Shown here one piece after another: positions 1 to 9,042 of a stretch of 21,508 nucleotides of DNA. Source of the stretch: Bacillota bacterium (GTDB lineage Bacteria; Bacillota; Clostridia; Acetivibrionales; DSM-2933). Every line of letters starts with the position of its first letter. Position 1 is the stretch's first letter. The stretch lies in the NCBI GenBank assembly GCA_023430975.1, contig JAEYYB010000140.1, positions 1-21,508 on the forward strand, written 5' to 3'. The notes beneath the pieces are model-generated. The model was not told the DNA's origin. It saw only the letters and a program-made list of their open reading frames with translations, and searched no databases. The position numbers and the translations under genes are program-made.

Positions 1-479
1 AATCTTTTGAATATGCTATAGCCATTTTTATTCTCTTTTCTTTAGTATTTGAACTATCTGAGAATAATATCGCTTATTTCCATTGATATGTCAATTATTT
101 CCTTGCATAAAATCAAATTGCTGTAAATCACCTAAACCAGGGAAATTTATCATGGTTCACTAAATGGAGCAGGCTTTCTAAGAGCATGTTCAAGAACATA
201 TCATTACCGTGTCCCAAACTTGTAGAAACCCGAAACTTAGAGAAATCTTTAATTTATTAATGCTTGACTTTTCTGTGTTACACAAATTTTTGAATCATAA
301 TGGAAGTCCTAAAATCTTCAGCGACGGCTGTAAATACCGCATAAGTCCTGTAGTCTCTTTCATGTAGCCTTTCATATGGATAAACCTGTATTTGTTTATT
401 AAACGCTTTACGTTCTCCATAGTCTTCTTACCCTAGCAATTTTCCCAGTTTTAGGCCACTCTGAGTTCCAAATTATCTT
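1..479. other. Gene-less AT-rich stretch next to the transposase remnant
   Basis: I see no credible coding frame on either strand. It may contain more of the decayed insertion sequence (its minus strand would be the 3' side of the transposase), but I cannot align it with confidence. No RNA gene or repeat was recognised. Confidence 0.4.
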
Positions 480-850
480 GCGAACTTTCTAACAAGACGT
501 TAACATCCACGCTAGTTACAATATGATTACCTCGAACGGATGGGGTAACCTTTCGGCAATATACCATGAGACTCCATGTCGCACCTGACTACCTCTATCT
601 GAGTCTATCATTATTTATCTCACGTTTACTCCTCTTGCCTGTTTTAAGTGCCTTATAATTATATCCATCGTCATACGTTCGCCCATTCCCCATTCAACAA
701 CCTAATTAACTCATAAATCACCTATACCAGCCAAATAATGCCATACATCACCAGTTGATATACTGTTTTCTCAGCACCTTGATATCATCCATATATGGTA
801 GTATATCTCGTATACATATCCCAGTCTTATATGCTTAATCATAAACTTTC
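480..850 (-). pseudogene. Decayed IS3-family transposase (orfB-like) remnant
   Basis: No open frame survives here, but the minus strand still reads as an IS3-family DDE integrase core. One frame gives WHYLAGI (743 down to 723), then GDL, stops, VVEWGMGERMTMDIIIRHLK, a further stop, and IDSDRGSQ (608 down to 585). These correspond to the family segments W-YLAGI-DL-SR-VVGW-M-ERMT and HSDRGSQ, the latter holding the second catalytic Asp. At least three in-frame stops lie in this 53-codon stretch. Flanking segments in other frames look weakly related (a D-TY-like segment around 800, an SRKGN-like segment around 540), which suggests frameshifts. The borders are estimates and I found no inverted-repeat ends. 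It is almost certainly non-functional. Confidence 0.7.
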
Positions 851-1099
851 CCATATCTAGTACAGCTTCCTATGCTTTGTTGTACTCTATGTTTTATGTA
901 TCGATAAAATGGAGTATGGGGCAATTCTACATTTTACTACATAAGTCTAATAATATATTCAATTATACTTGCAAAAAAACATTATTTTTGGTATATTATG
1001 AAAAAGGATGTATTTTTCATTTTTTAAGGTAAAAATTACTGTCAAATTTTCAAAATCTTAATGAAATATTACTGCATTTCAATTTAATAATTATTTATG

Positions 1100-1128
1100 T
1101 TGACATCAGGTTACGCGTTTGCTATAAT
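1100..1128 (+). promoter_or_regulatory. Consensus sigma-A-type promoter of the protease gene
   Basis: The -35 box TTGACA (1100-1105) and the -10 box TATAAT (1123-1128) are both perfect and separated by 17 bp. Transcription would start near 1135, leaving a leader of about 155 nt before the ATG at 1291. A perfect housekeeping promoter this strong is normally held down by a repressor, and the overlapping inverted repeat (separate entry) fits that. Confidence 0.8.
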
Positions 1129-1150
1129 AAACACGTAACCCATCAGTTAC
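1109..1150. promoter_or_regulatory. Inverted repeat around the -10 box (candidate operator)
   Basis: GGTTACGCGTTT (1109-1120) and AAACACGTAACC (1129-1140) are inverted copies differing at one position, placed symmetrically around the -10 hexamer. A third half site, GTTAC, follows at 1146-1150. This is the geometry of a dimeric repressor (for example TetR-like) or of a MerR-type activator, occluding or distorting the promoter. The regulator cannot be named from the sequence. Confidence 0.55.
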
Positions 1151-1179
1151 ATTCAGCATCATTTTGTATACCATGAGAA

Positions 1180-1244
1180 ATATATAAATACCTGGCCAGG
1201 AATTTTATATATAAACATAAACAATAGTAATTTTGTTTATGTTT
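1180..1244 (+). promoter_or_regulatory. Two strong hairpins in the protease leader
   Basis: The first is a near-perfect palindrome at 1180-1212, with CCTGG/CCAGG at its centre and AT-rich arms. The second has perfect 12-nt arms, AAACATAAACAA (1213-1224) and TTGTTTATGTTT (1233-1244). A further short repeat, GTTATT-tt-AATAAC, follows at 1248-1261. They lie between promoter and start codon. Attenuation, a 5' mRNA-stabilising structure, or protein binding are all possible. The T-run after the second stem is too interrupted to call a terminator. Confidence 0.5.
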
Positions 1245-1290
1245 TAAGTTATTTTAATAACCTAAGTGATAAGAAAAGGAGAGTAGTATA

Positions 1291-4200
1291 ATGGAAAAAA
1301 ATATTTTTAAATGCTCAATAGTAAAGTTAGTAGCTTCAGTTACATTGTCTTCTTTCATTTTTTCACAGTGCCTGACTGGATTTGCAGTTGATTCCCAGTA
1401 TAAAGCCCAAGAAGAGATAAAAAATCAGGTTAACTTAAATGAAGCTGTGGATAATTCCACAGTTCCAAGTACACCAGACTATATTGATACAAAAAATGTA
1501 ATCCTAAACAATATCGGACTTGAACGTGTCAACAAATATAGAGAAGAAAATGGACTATCCCCCCTTCCAGAAAGCTCAAGTGTAGAGCTTGGTCAGGAAG
1601 CAGTTGTTTCGCCAATCCAACGTTCTTCACTATTGTTATCAGCAAGTGTAGCACTACCAAATAAAATCGATAACAGTGCATTACCGGCCTTCCCTCCAAT
1701 ATCAGACCAGGGCAATTTCGGCTATTGCGGATCTTTCGCAGTTACATACTATCAAATGACACATATGGTCGCATTGCAGAAGGGATGGAATACAAAAAAC
1801 GATCCTGATAACTCTAAAAAGTTTTCTCCCAAATTTACGGGTAATCTTACAAATGGCGGAGTCGATATAAGTAACATGTTTAACGTACTAAAAACTGCAG
1901 GTGCCCTATCATGGAAAGACTTTCCTTACAATGCATACAGCACTGATCCGAAAGAATCTTACGAATGGCCAACCACATCAACTCTTTGGAGAGCTGCAAT
2001 GAATTACAAAGCCGATAAATTGGGTTATGTGGCTATCAATGAATGGAGTGCAGGTACCCCTTCATTGTTAACTCCTATTTCAAATGAGAAGGACTCAGAT
2101 TTGGATACTATTAAAAGGCTTCTTGTTGACGGCTATGTTTTGACTTTTGATTCTAACCCTAATGTATGGCGGTATCAACTATTAAAAGACAATAATACAA
2201 GCTTGGATGATGACGGACTTGCTGGGCAAAAAGCATGCTTCATGTCAAGAGATGTCACTGGTGGTCATATTATGACAATAGTCGGTTATAATGACGCAGT
2301 GTGGTGTGACTTCAATAATAATAACACTATTGACATAGGGGAAAAAGGAGCGTTCAAAGTTGCAAATTCATGGGGATCTAGTTGGCCTGATGGGAACGAC
2401 GGTTTTATTTGGATTATGTATGATGCACTGAATAAGGTATCTCCAGTACAGGATTATAATCCAACACCATATATCAATCCATCAACAAGAGATACTGTAA
2501 TCAACAACAATCGTTGCTATTGGCTTACCGTTAAAAATAATTATACTCCAAAGCTTATCGCAGAATTTACAATTAACCATAACAAAAAAAGCACGCTTGA
2601 TTTTAGTATAGGTTTTTCAAATTCATCAGATACAAATCTAAGTATGCCTATTCAAAGATTTTATGCTCTTGCAGGAGATTATTCTTTTGACGGCACAAAT
2701 AATCCCAACTGCGATGCAACAATTGATATTGATTTAACAGAGTTAAATGGACTAAACTTTGATAATCCCACTGGCAAATGGTTTCTTAAAGTTACCGATA
2801 AAGCAGCTGATAATGTAATATGTACGATTAAGGACTTCAAGCTTATTGATACTACTACAGGCACAACTTATACTCCAGTACAAAATTTTCCTATTACATT
2901 GGAAAACTCAACAATAGAAATACCTATAAGTATGGCCAGGCAAGCCCCGTCAACCTCCGAATGGAGTATATTAAAAGGACAGCAAGGCGGAAGAATAAAT
3001 GCTGCTTATGTTTCTGCTGGGAATTTAGTTTATGTATTAGGAGGACTTGAAAAAACGCCCAGCGATCCCCCTGATTATTGTAAAAAATCAGATGTATTTG
3101 ATTCCCAAACAGGCCTTTGGACACAAAAAGCAAATATGATTAACAAAATAGTTACATCTTCAAAGGCTTTTTTTATAAATAACAAAATATATGTCACAGG
3201 GTATAATAGTGATGGAAATGTAGTAATAGACGAATATAACCCCTCATCGGACTCTTGGACCAACAAAATCACTCAAAGCTTTAACTATTCTTCCGCAGAA
3301 TCTGTAAACGGAAAAATATATTTTATAGGAAATTCGATGGTTAAAGAGTATGACCCTGCTACCAATATCTTAAGCACTAAGAATAGCTTTTATATTGGAT
3401 TTAATGATTTTAAACTGGCCTCCGCCAACAATAAAATATATGCTTTTGAATATTTAGATGATGCTCCATTAGCATTTACACAGCGTGTCATGGAATATGA
3501 TCCACAAATGAATACATGGCTACAGAAACCTGACATGCCTTATATTTTAGATCGTTTTGATGTTGTTTCGCTGAAAAACAAATTATATTTATTCAGTAAT
3601 ACCCAAGATCCATTAAATTATGTCAAATCAGATAAAACAGGTGAATATAAACCAAATATATGGGAATACAACCCTACATTGGAAACCTGGGCAAAAAGAG
3701 ATAACTTTATACCGGTAGATCCGGGTTTCAACTTGATCACTCTCAACAATAAAATACTTCTTATCGGTAATTATGATAGACATTTTGCTCCCAATGCCGT
3801 AAAGCTTTATGCCACATATGAACCCGGATGGATTAATGACAATTTATTGCCTGTATCTGTATCTAATCATGCATCAACAGTTTGCAATAACAAGATATAT
3901 ACCGTTGAAGGCACAAATTCAAGTATATTGCCTTCCAATACAATACAAATTTATGATCCAGCAACAAAGACATGGACAGTAAATCCTGGCACGTCAACTT
4001 CAAGAAAAAGTCCATGTGCAGCCACATTGCTAAACAACGTATACGTCTTAGGTGGACATAACAGTAGTGCCGGTACACTTTCAAGCATGGAAATGTATAA
4101 CGAATCTACAAGCAGTTGGATTTCAAAAGCAGCAATGTCAACAGCCAGACGCAATTTTTCTACAGTTGTTATAAATGACAAGTTATATGCATTAGGTGGA

Positions 4201-4689
4201 GTAGATTCAACCGGAAATGTAATAAAAACTTGCGAAGTATATAATCCAGTTACTAACTCATGGTCACCGATAGCCAGTATGATATATACGAGACGTGATT
4301 TCGCTGCTGCTGTTGTAAACAACAAAATCTATGTTATGGGTGGTGCAACATCTTCAGCCCCAATTTCGAGATTTAATAAAGTTGAAGTATACGATCCTTC
4401 TACAAACACTTGGACAGAAAAAAATGCAATGCCAACGTCAAGAGATGGCTTGGCAGCAACAGCATTGAATGGTAAAATATATGCAATTGGAGGTACGGTT
4501 AACGCGGTTGGTGAAGTAAACACAGTAGAAGAGTATAATCCTGCACTTAATACATGGACAAATAAAAGCAGCATGTTATCTGCAAGGACTTCCCTATCCG
4601 CTGTTACCTTAAATCAAAATATATATGCCATAGGCGGAAATCAGTATGGAGTTATTGTAATGAATTCTATAGAATCATACGCTCCTTGA
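1291..4689 (+). CDS. Secreted papain-like (C1A) cysteine protease with P-like domain and kelch propellers
   Basis: The product is a 1132-residue exported protein. Residues 1-33 form a signal peptide. The C1A peptidase domain covers about 125-400. It has the catalytic Cys146 in DQGNFGYCGSFA (papain's CWAF is changed to CGSF), His326 in GGHIMTIVGY and Asn359 in VANSWGSSW. Between His and Asn lies an EF-hand-like loop, DFNNNNTIDIGE, likely a calcium site. Residues about 410-530 resemble a proprotein-convertase P domain (GKWFLKVTDKA). From about 556 to the end I count twelve kelch repeats; the first six are degenerate and the last six are canonical with GG and W residues. No dockerin or sortase signal is visible. 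AAGGAG (1276-1281) supports the ATG. The substrate is unknown; roles in extracellular protein turnover or processing are inference. Confidence 0.85.
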   Translation: MEKNIFKCSIVKLVASVTLSSFIFSQCLTGFAVDSQYKAQEEIKNQVNLNEAVDNSTVPSTPDYIDTKNVILNNIGLERVNKYREENGLSPLPESSSVELGQEAVVSPIQRSSLLLSASVALPNKIDNSALPAFPPISDQGNFGYCGSFAVTYYQMTHMVALQKGWNTKNDPDNSKKFSPKFTGNLTNGGVDISNMFNVLKTAGALSWKDFPYNAYSTDPKESYEWPTTSTLWRAAMNYKADKLGYVAINEWSAGTPSLLTPISNEKDSDLDTIKRLLVDGYVLTFDSNPNVWRYQLLKDNNTSLDDDGLAGQKACFMSRDVTGGHIMTIVGYNDAVWCDFNNNNTIDIGEKGAFKVANSWGSSWPDGNDGFIWIMYDALNKVSPVQDYNPTPYINPSTRDTVINNNRCYWLTVKNNYTPKLIAEFTINHNKKSTLDFSIGFSNSSDTNLSMPIQRFYALAGDYSFDGTNNPNCDATIDIDLTELNGLNFDNPTGKWFLKVTDKAADNVICTIKDFKLIDTTTGTTYTPVQNFPITLENSTIEIPISMARQAPSTSEWSILKGQQGGRINAAYVSAGNLVYVLGGLEKTPSDPPDYCKKSDVFDSQTGLWTQKANMINKIVTSSKAFFINNKIYVTGYNSDGNVVIDEYNPSSDSWTNKITQSFNYSSAESVNGKIYFIGNSMVKEYDPATNILSTKNSFYIGFNDFKLASANNKIYAFEYLDDAPLAFTQRVMEYDPQMNTWLQKPDMPYILDRFDVVSLKNKLYLFSNTQDPLNYVKSDKTGEYKPNIWEYNPTLETWAKRDNFIPVDPGFNLITLNNKILLIGNYDRHFAPNAVKLYATYEPGWINDNLLPVSVSNHASTVCNNKIYTVEGTNSSILPSNTIQIYDPATKTWTVNPGTSTSRKSPCAATLLNNVYVLGGHNSSAGTLSSMEMYNESTSSWISKAAMSTARRNFSTVVINDKLYALGGVDSTGNVIKTCEVYNPVTNSWSPIASMIYTRRDFAAAVVNNKIYVMGGATSSAPISRFNKVEVYDPSTNTWTEKNAMPTSRDGLAATALNGKIYAIGGTVNAVGEVNTVEEYNPALNTWTNKSSMLSARTSLSAVTLNQNIYAIGGNQYGVIVMNSIESYAP

Positions 4690-4746
4690 TGTAACACAAT
4701 ATATTAAAATTACTAATGATATCATAATTAATTAAATTCAGTATTG

Positions 4747-4793
4747 AAAGGGCGTTGTTCTAACTTTTTAACAAGTTATGCAACACCCTTTTT
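4747..4793 (+). terminator. Intrinsic terminator between convergent genes
   Basis: Stem AAAGGGCGTTG (4747-4757) pairs with CAACACCCTTT (4781-4791), with one mismatch, and a T-run follows. It ends the protease transcript. On the other strand the T-run is shorter, so it may only partly serve the converging propeller gene. Confidence 0.8.
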
Positions 4794-4850
4794 CTCTATC
4801 ATATTGTTATCTTTACTTATAGGTTTCCACATGCAGCTGAGTTACAGAAA

Positions 4851-7478
4851 CTAACCAATATCGATTTTGTTTAATTCTTTTAAATCTGACATGTTGCTTG
4901 CTTTTATCTTATTGTTTGACAATGTATAAAGAATATCATTTATATACATTATCCTGTTTATATAGTTGTCACTGCTGCCGCTGTAATATGATGAAGAATT
5001 GATTTTAGCAAATTCATCATCAGTAAGGTGTGTTATCCTTCCCTTCAATACAAATCCTTTTTCCATATCTATATTGAAAACATAGGCACCTTGATACGTA
5101 AACCTCCCATATTGAGGCATTGATGTTGAAGCTGTAATGGTTGTATCCTGCTTGATCTCTGCCGGAATCTCACATAATGATACTGGGAAAGCCATTATGT
5201 TCTTGCTTTTTGAGAATAGAAGGGCCTTCGGATTACGCAGAAGCTCTGAATCTGTTCCTCTGTCCCCAATGAGCACCTTGAATTGCTCTTTAGGGTTATT
5301 TACATCTGTAATATCAAACATTGCAACTTTCATACCCTGATACCACGCAAATTGATCTGAACCCGAATCAATTGAATCTTTTCCGAAGCCTATTACATGG
5401 TTTTCGTCATAAGGATGCAGATAATCACTATATCCGGGTATCTTGAGTTCTCCCAAAATAGCCGGCTTATTTGGGTCTTTTAAGTCAAATACGAATAATG
5501 GGTCAACTTTTTTGAATGTAACCATATATCCCCTGTCGCCCATAAAACGAACTGAGTAAATTTTTTCTCCAGGAGCAATATTCTCTATTTTTCCGGTAAC
5601 CTTAAAATTATCATCCATGACGTATAAGTTATTTTTTGAGATATTATCCCCAGTTTCAAATACAGAACCTACTGTAGTTGCTATTCTGAAGTATCCCTTG
5701 TTTTCATCCATTGAATATTGATTTAGGATAATCCCAGGTACCTCACCTTTTCCTTTAAATTTTGATTCACCCTTGTCAATGGAGAACTTGTATATCAATG
5801 TATTTTGTGTATTATAGGCAGGCATAGCAGTTATTCCAACTGCAGGTCTTGCAAGCAGTACTGGGTATGAATAATAGTTAGTCTCAGCAATATAAATGTT
5901 ATTCTGTGACACATACATTTTATCACCGGCACCAAGATAACTTGTGAAATGAAGTTCACTGTTATTGTCCTCAACATCAAGACCGGCAATATTCAAATAG
6001 TTAGGTCTTATAAATTCAGGGAAGTAGTTAATTTTTTCATAATCAAGACAATTATAGTTATCACCCAAATTTGAATCACGATAACGTGGTTTCGCATACT
6101 CAGTATCACCAAATTGTATGTAGTTGTATATTGACTTGTTTGTTGCCAAATATAATACAGAGTCAATCTTTCTGGAAGATATATATGCTCCATCTATATC
6201 TATAACTCTGATTTTCTTGATATTCTTCTTGTCAGTTATATCAAGTACAAAAGCTTTTGTTATTGCTACATTATAAGTAGGAATATTGTATGTTGGTGGT
6301 ACTGTCATGACCATAGATGATGAAGGTGCTGGGGTTGATTTAACTGTACCTCCTGTTGATGCTGATGGTGTTGTTGAAACTGGTGCTGCTGTTGATGCCA
6401 CAGGTACTGCAGATGTCTTAGGTATTGGTGTTACTACAGGTACTATTGTAGGGCTTACTTTAACGCTCTCATAAGATGTGCCAATTACAATAAGCTTGTT
6501 TTTTCCAAGGAGCATTTCTCTTGGTGTAAATGAAGTATCAACAGATAGGTTAAGAGTATTTACAATTTCCATATTATCAGCAGGATAAGCTTTTGCTACG
6601 ACTATTTTATTCTTATTAACCTGGTATATGTACTCACCATCTGTTTGCACAACATCTGCTTCATCTACGCCTTCTACCTGACTATTCACTTTTGAATAAT
6701 CAGTACTGTTTGGGACACTTGGCGTTGCAGCACCAGGTGCAGCTGTAGCATTAGGCACTGAAACTGGTGCTGGTGTTGGCATACCCGCTGCAACTCCACC
6801 ATCTAAATAGTAGTATGAAGAATAGCTGCTTGCTGGAATCATCTTCTTTAAATTATCGAATGAACCCACAACAGGTAATGGAGCAAAATGCTTTCTATAA
6901 TCCTGTGCTGTTTTATTAAAGTTTCTTGCAACAATAACTACATCAGCAATATTTATTGCCTTATCTGCATTGAGGTCACAATCCTTATTATATTTAGGGC
7001 TGTCTGAGCTTGAATTAAATGCTGTCGCTATAGTTATAGCATCAGATAAGTTCACAGCACCATCCTGAACCCCATCCTTCGCAACATCGCCCGACCACAG
7101 CAAAATGGGCTCTTTTTCTGTACTTATTACAGTATCTGTCAGCACAACAACTCCTTCAACTGTTCTTGTAAGACAATTTCTTTTACTAAATTTCATAGCA
7201 TATCCAGACGTATTTTCAGGAACATTTTCAATTTCAAAATAACCTCTGCTATCCGCAGTTGTAGTAAGGCTCGTTCCTTCAATCTCAACTTTTACAGGTG
7301 AATATACCATTATTTCATAAGCTGGAGCACTTGGTGATTCAACCGAGACAAATCCTGAAACCTTATAGGTTACCTTGCTATCCTCAGCCATTGTAATCAA
7401 ACACATACTAAATATCATTAGTACTGTCAGTGTGATACTTAAAACACTTTTAACTCTTCTACTAAAACTACTTGCCAT
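4851..7478 (-). CDS. Secreted beta-propeller protein with N-terminal X-module and dockerin
   Basis: This is an 875-residue exported protein with a signal peptide (1-31). Residues about 36-125 match the X-module found before dockerins in scaffoldins (VSGF..., VKVEIEGTSL, GYFEIENVPENTSGY). Residues about 130-190 form a dockerin with two calcium-loop repeats (DVAKDG...NLSD and DLNADKAINIAD). After a Pro/Ala/Thr linker, VEGVDEADVVQTDGEYIY (268-285) opens a beta-propeller domain of the Beta_propel family (distantly WD40-related), which runs to the C-terminus. It is interrupted by a Pro/Thr/Ser-rich linker at 342-400 that is likely extracytoplasmic and possibly glycosylated. The X-module plus dockerin predicts docking to a cohesin, so probable attachment to a cellulosome or cell-surface scaffold. 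A GAGGGGGG Shine-Dalgarno (7484-7491) supports the start. The ligand or activity of the propeller is unknown. Confidence 0.85.
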   Translation of the reverse strand: MASSFSRRVKSVLSITLTVLMIFSMCLITMAEDSKVTYKVSGFVSVESPSAPAYEIMVYSPVKVEIEGTSLTTTADSRGYFEIENVPENTSGYAMKFSKRNCLTRTVEGVVVLTDTVISTEKEPILLWSGDVAKDGVQDGAVNLSDAITIATAFNSSSDSPKYNKDCDLNADKAINIADVVIVARNFNKTAQDYRKHFAPLPVVGSFDNLKKMIPASSYSSYYYLDGGVAAGMPTPAPVSVPNATAAPGAATPSVPNSTDYSKVNSQVEGVDEADVVQTDGEYIYQVNKNKIVVAKAYPADNMEIVNTLNLSVDTSFTPREMLLGKNKLIVIGTSYESVKVSPTIVPVVTPIPKTSAVPVASTAAPVSTTPSASTGGTVKSTPAPSSSMVMTVPPTYNIPTYNVAITKAFVLDITDKKNIKKIRVIDIDGAYISSRKIDSVLYLATNKSIYNYIQFGDTEYAKPRYRDSNLGDNYNCLDYEKINYFPEFIRPNYLNIAGLDVEDNNSELHFTSYLGAGDKMYVSQNNIYIAETNYYSYPVLLARPAVGITAMPAYNTQNTLIYKFSIDKGESKFKGKGEVPGIILNQYSMDENKGYFRIATTVGSVFETGDNISKNNLYVMDDNFKVTGKIENIAPGEKIYSVRFMGDRGYMVTFKKVDPLFVFDLKDPNKPAILGELKIPGYSDYLHPYDENHVIGFGKDSIDSGSDQFAWYQGMKVAMFDITDVNNPKEQFKVLIGDRGTDSELLRNPKALLFSKSKNIMAFPVSLCEIPAEIKQDTTITASTSMPQYGRFTYQGAYVFNIDMEKGFVLKGRITHLTDDEFAKINSSSYYSGSSDNYINRIMYINDILYTLSNNKIKASNMSDLKELNKIDIG

Positions 7479-7818
7479 AAGACCCCCCTCTTTCTCTTTT
7501 TGTTTAGTAACTTTTTATTATATAGACAATCCACTCAATGGGATTATCCATATTTCAAATTAATATTATAATATTAAATAAAAAGTGCTGCTCTAAAAAT
7601 GTCCAGTACTACAATAAATGTATAAACAATTATTACATATATAGATTTTTATAGATTTAAAATTCACTAATATTTATGACTATTTTTACACTAATTTCTA
7701 GCCTATTTAAACTTTTATAATGTTTTCTGCACATAACAATTATATTATTTTAATACTGCATTTGTCAATAATGATTAACAGCGTAAATAATATTATACAT
7801 TGAATTTGATTTGAAATA
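7479..7818. other. AT-rich gap upstream of the propeller gene
   Basis: This 340-bp gap separates the propeller gene from rnz, both on the minus strand. It should hold the propeller promoter, and minus-strand TATAAT-like boxes occur around 7565-7580, but no convincing -35 partner was found. A weak inverted repeat, AATCC/GGATT (7527-7544), lies just upstream of the gene. I see no clear terminator for rnz. Confidence 0.3.
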
Positions 7819-8730
7819 TTAATCATCAAATCTTATAGTTTTTTTCATAAGGTCTTTTCCAATTTTCGTATTTCCAAAGGCACTTACTGCACTATCTATA
7901 AACTCTTCAGGGTCAGTAATGGATGGACTAAAGTGAGTCAACCACATCTCCTTTACATTTCCTTTAAATGCCAATTGTGAAGCTTCTGAAAATAACATAT
8001 GTTTTTTTTCAATTGCCTTCTGAAGCTTGTCATCAGTTCCATACATCCCCTCGCAAACAAATATATCCGATTCACTTATAAAATCTATCATTGCCTCAGT
8101 TGGCCTTGTATCGGTACAGTAAGAAACTTTTAGCCCTCTTCTGGCCTCGCCTAAAACCATATCAGGCTTATAAATCCTTCCTTCATATATGACTTCCTCA
8201 CCTTTTTGAAGCTTACTCCATATTCTTTGTGGAACACCTGATTTATTAGCCTTATCAACATCGAACTTACCCGGGCGTTTTATACTAAAGCTATATCCAA
8301 AACAGGTAATGTTATGGTCCAACAAAAGATATTCTATTGATATGCCATTAATATCAATACTTCTATTATCATAATCATCAACTTCAATCAATTCCAAGTC
8401 AAATGGCAACTGCGGCGATATATAAGTCAAGCATTCTACTACTTTCTTTAACCCCTTTGGACCTATAATCTTAAGACTCTCTTCCCTACCGGAATTACCA
8501 ATTGTAAGAAGCAGCCCAGGCAGACCTGCAACATGATCAGCATGAAAATGGGTTATGCAAATAGCGTCAATTGATTTAAACCCCCATTCCACGTTTCGTA
8601 ATGTTATTTGTGTTCCTTCACCACAGTCAACAAGTATCATTTTTCCGTTAAACCTTATTAATGCAGATGTAAGCCACCTATCAGGTAATGGCATCATACC
8701 ACCTGTTCCTAAAAGACAAATATCAAGCAT
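7819..8730 (-). CDS. rnz: Ribonuclease Z (tRNA 3' processing endonuclease)
   Basis: The product is a 303-residue metallo-beta-lactamase-fold nuclease that cuts pre-tRNAs after the discriminator base, producing the 3' end to which CCA is added. Zinc-binding motif HFHADH is at 61-66, preceded by LVDCGEGTQ (33-41). The substrate-gripping exosite arm is visible (KRPGKFDVDKA...GVPQRIW), and the family's late THFSPS motif is near the C-terminus. The length is normal for RNase Z. AGGAG just upstream of the ATG supports the start. The tRNA-Lys gene in this window lacks an encoded CCA, the kind of substrate this enzyme handles. One of the two ~100-bp palindromic elements lies 170 bp upstream in sense orientation, so it may sit in the 5' region of this transcript. 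Confidence 0.93.
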   Translation of the reverse strand: MLDICLLGTGGMMPLPDRWLTSALIRFNGKMILVDCGEGTQITLRNVEWGFKSIDAICITHFHADHVAGLPGLLLTIGNSGREESLKIIGPKGLKKVVECLTYISPQLPFDLELIEVDDYDNRSIDINGISIEYLLLDHNITCFGYSFSIKRPGKFDVDKANKSGVPQRIWSKLQKGEEVIYEGRIYKPDMVLGEARRGLKVSYCTDTRPTEAMIDFISESDIFVCEGMYGTDDKLQKAIEKKHMLFSEASQLAFKGNVKEMWLTHFSPSITDPEEFIDSAVSAFGNTKIGKDLMKKTIRFDD

Positions 8731-8900
8731 GCTATTCTCCTAACTAAGGTATGATTAAAATATCAATTCCGATTTCAAGTGTATGCTAACTAGTAAAGTC
8801 AACCACTAGCCAAATTATAGCGGATGTTATATTTTGCTCATTCCTAATTTGATTAATTATCTCTTAATATATAACAAGAACTAATCAATTCTTAATTCTA

Positions 8901-9002
8901 TATAAAAAGTGATAAATCTATCACATTTATCTTAAGCAAATCCCGTTGAACCGTTCGTTATTTGCTCCGCCAAATGTAAGATTATTAACACTTTTAATAT
9001 AT
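8901..9002 (-). repeat. ~100-bp palindromic element, copy A
   Basis: On the minus strand the terminal arms are inverted copies of a TATTAAAAGTG-type sequence. Inside are nested stems ACATTTG/TAAATGT (8971-8977 with 8923-8929) and GCAAAT/ATTTGC (8960-8965 with 8936-8941), enclosing a conserved core with GGCGGAG and CGAACGGTTCAACGG. The 3' part, GTGATA...TATCAC followed by T residues, resembles a weak terminator. Copy B at 16631-16733 shares the whole architecture. Nature uncertain: a MITE-like element or a structured RNA. Confidence 0.7.
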
Positions 9003-9004
9003 AT

Positions 9005-9042
9005 AAAAAAGAGGTATGAAAAATTTGCATTTTCATACCTCT
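9005..9042 (-). terminator. Intrinsic terminator of the GH9 gene
   Basis: A perfect 12-bp stem, GAGGTATGAAAA (9011-9022) with TTTTCATACCTC (9031-9042). On the minus strand it is followed by six T residues (9005-9010), so it ends the GH9 transcript 42 bp after its stop codon. Confidence 0.85.

Noticed and set aside
3951..4574. Minus-strand ORFs inside the kelch region
   Set aside because: They mirror the repeated, strongly coding plus-strand kelch gene, lack ribosome binding sites and resemble no family.
6286..6474. Plus-strand ORF rich in Val, Thr, Asp and Gly opposite the propeller linker
   Set aside because: It is the complement of the Pro/Thr/Ser linker codons of the propeller protein, with no independent gene signals.
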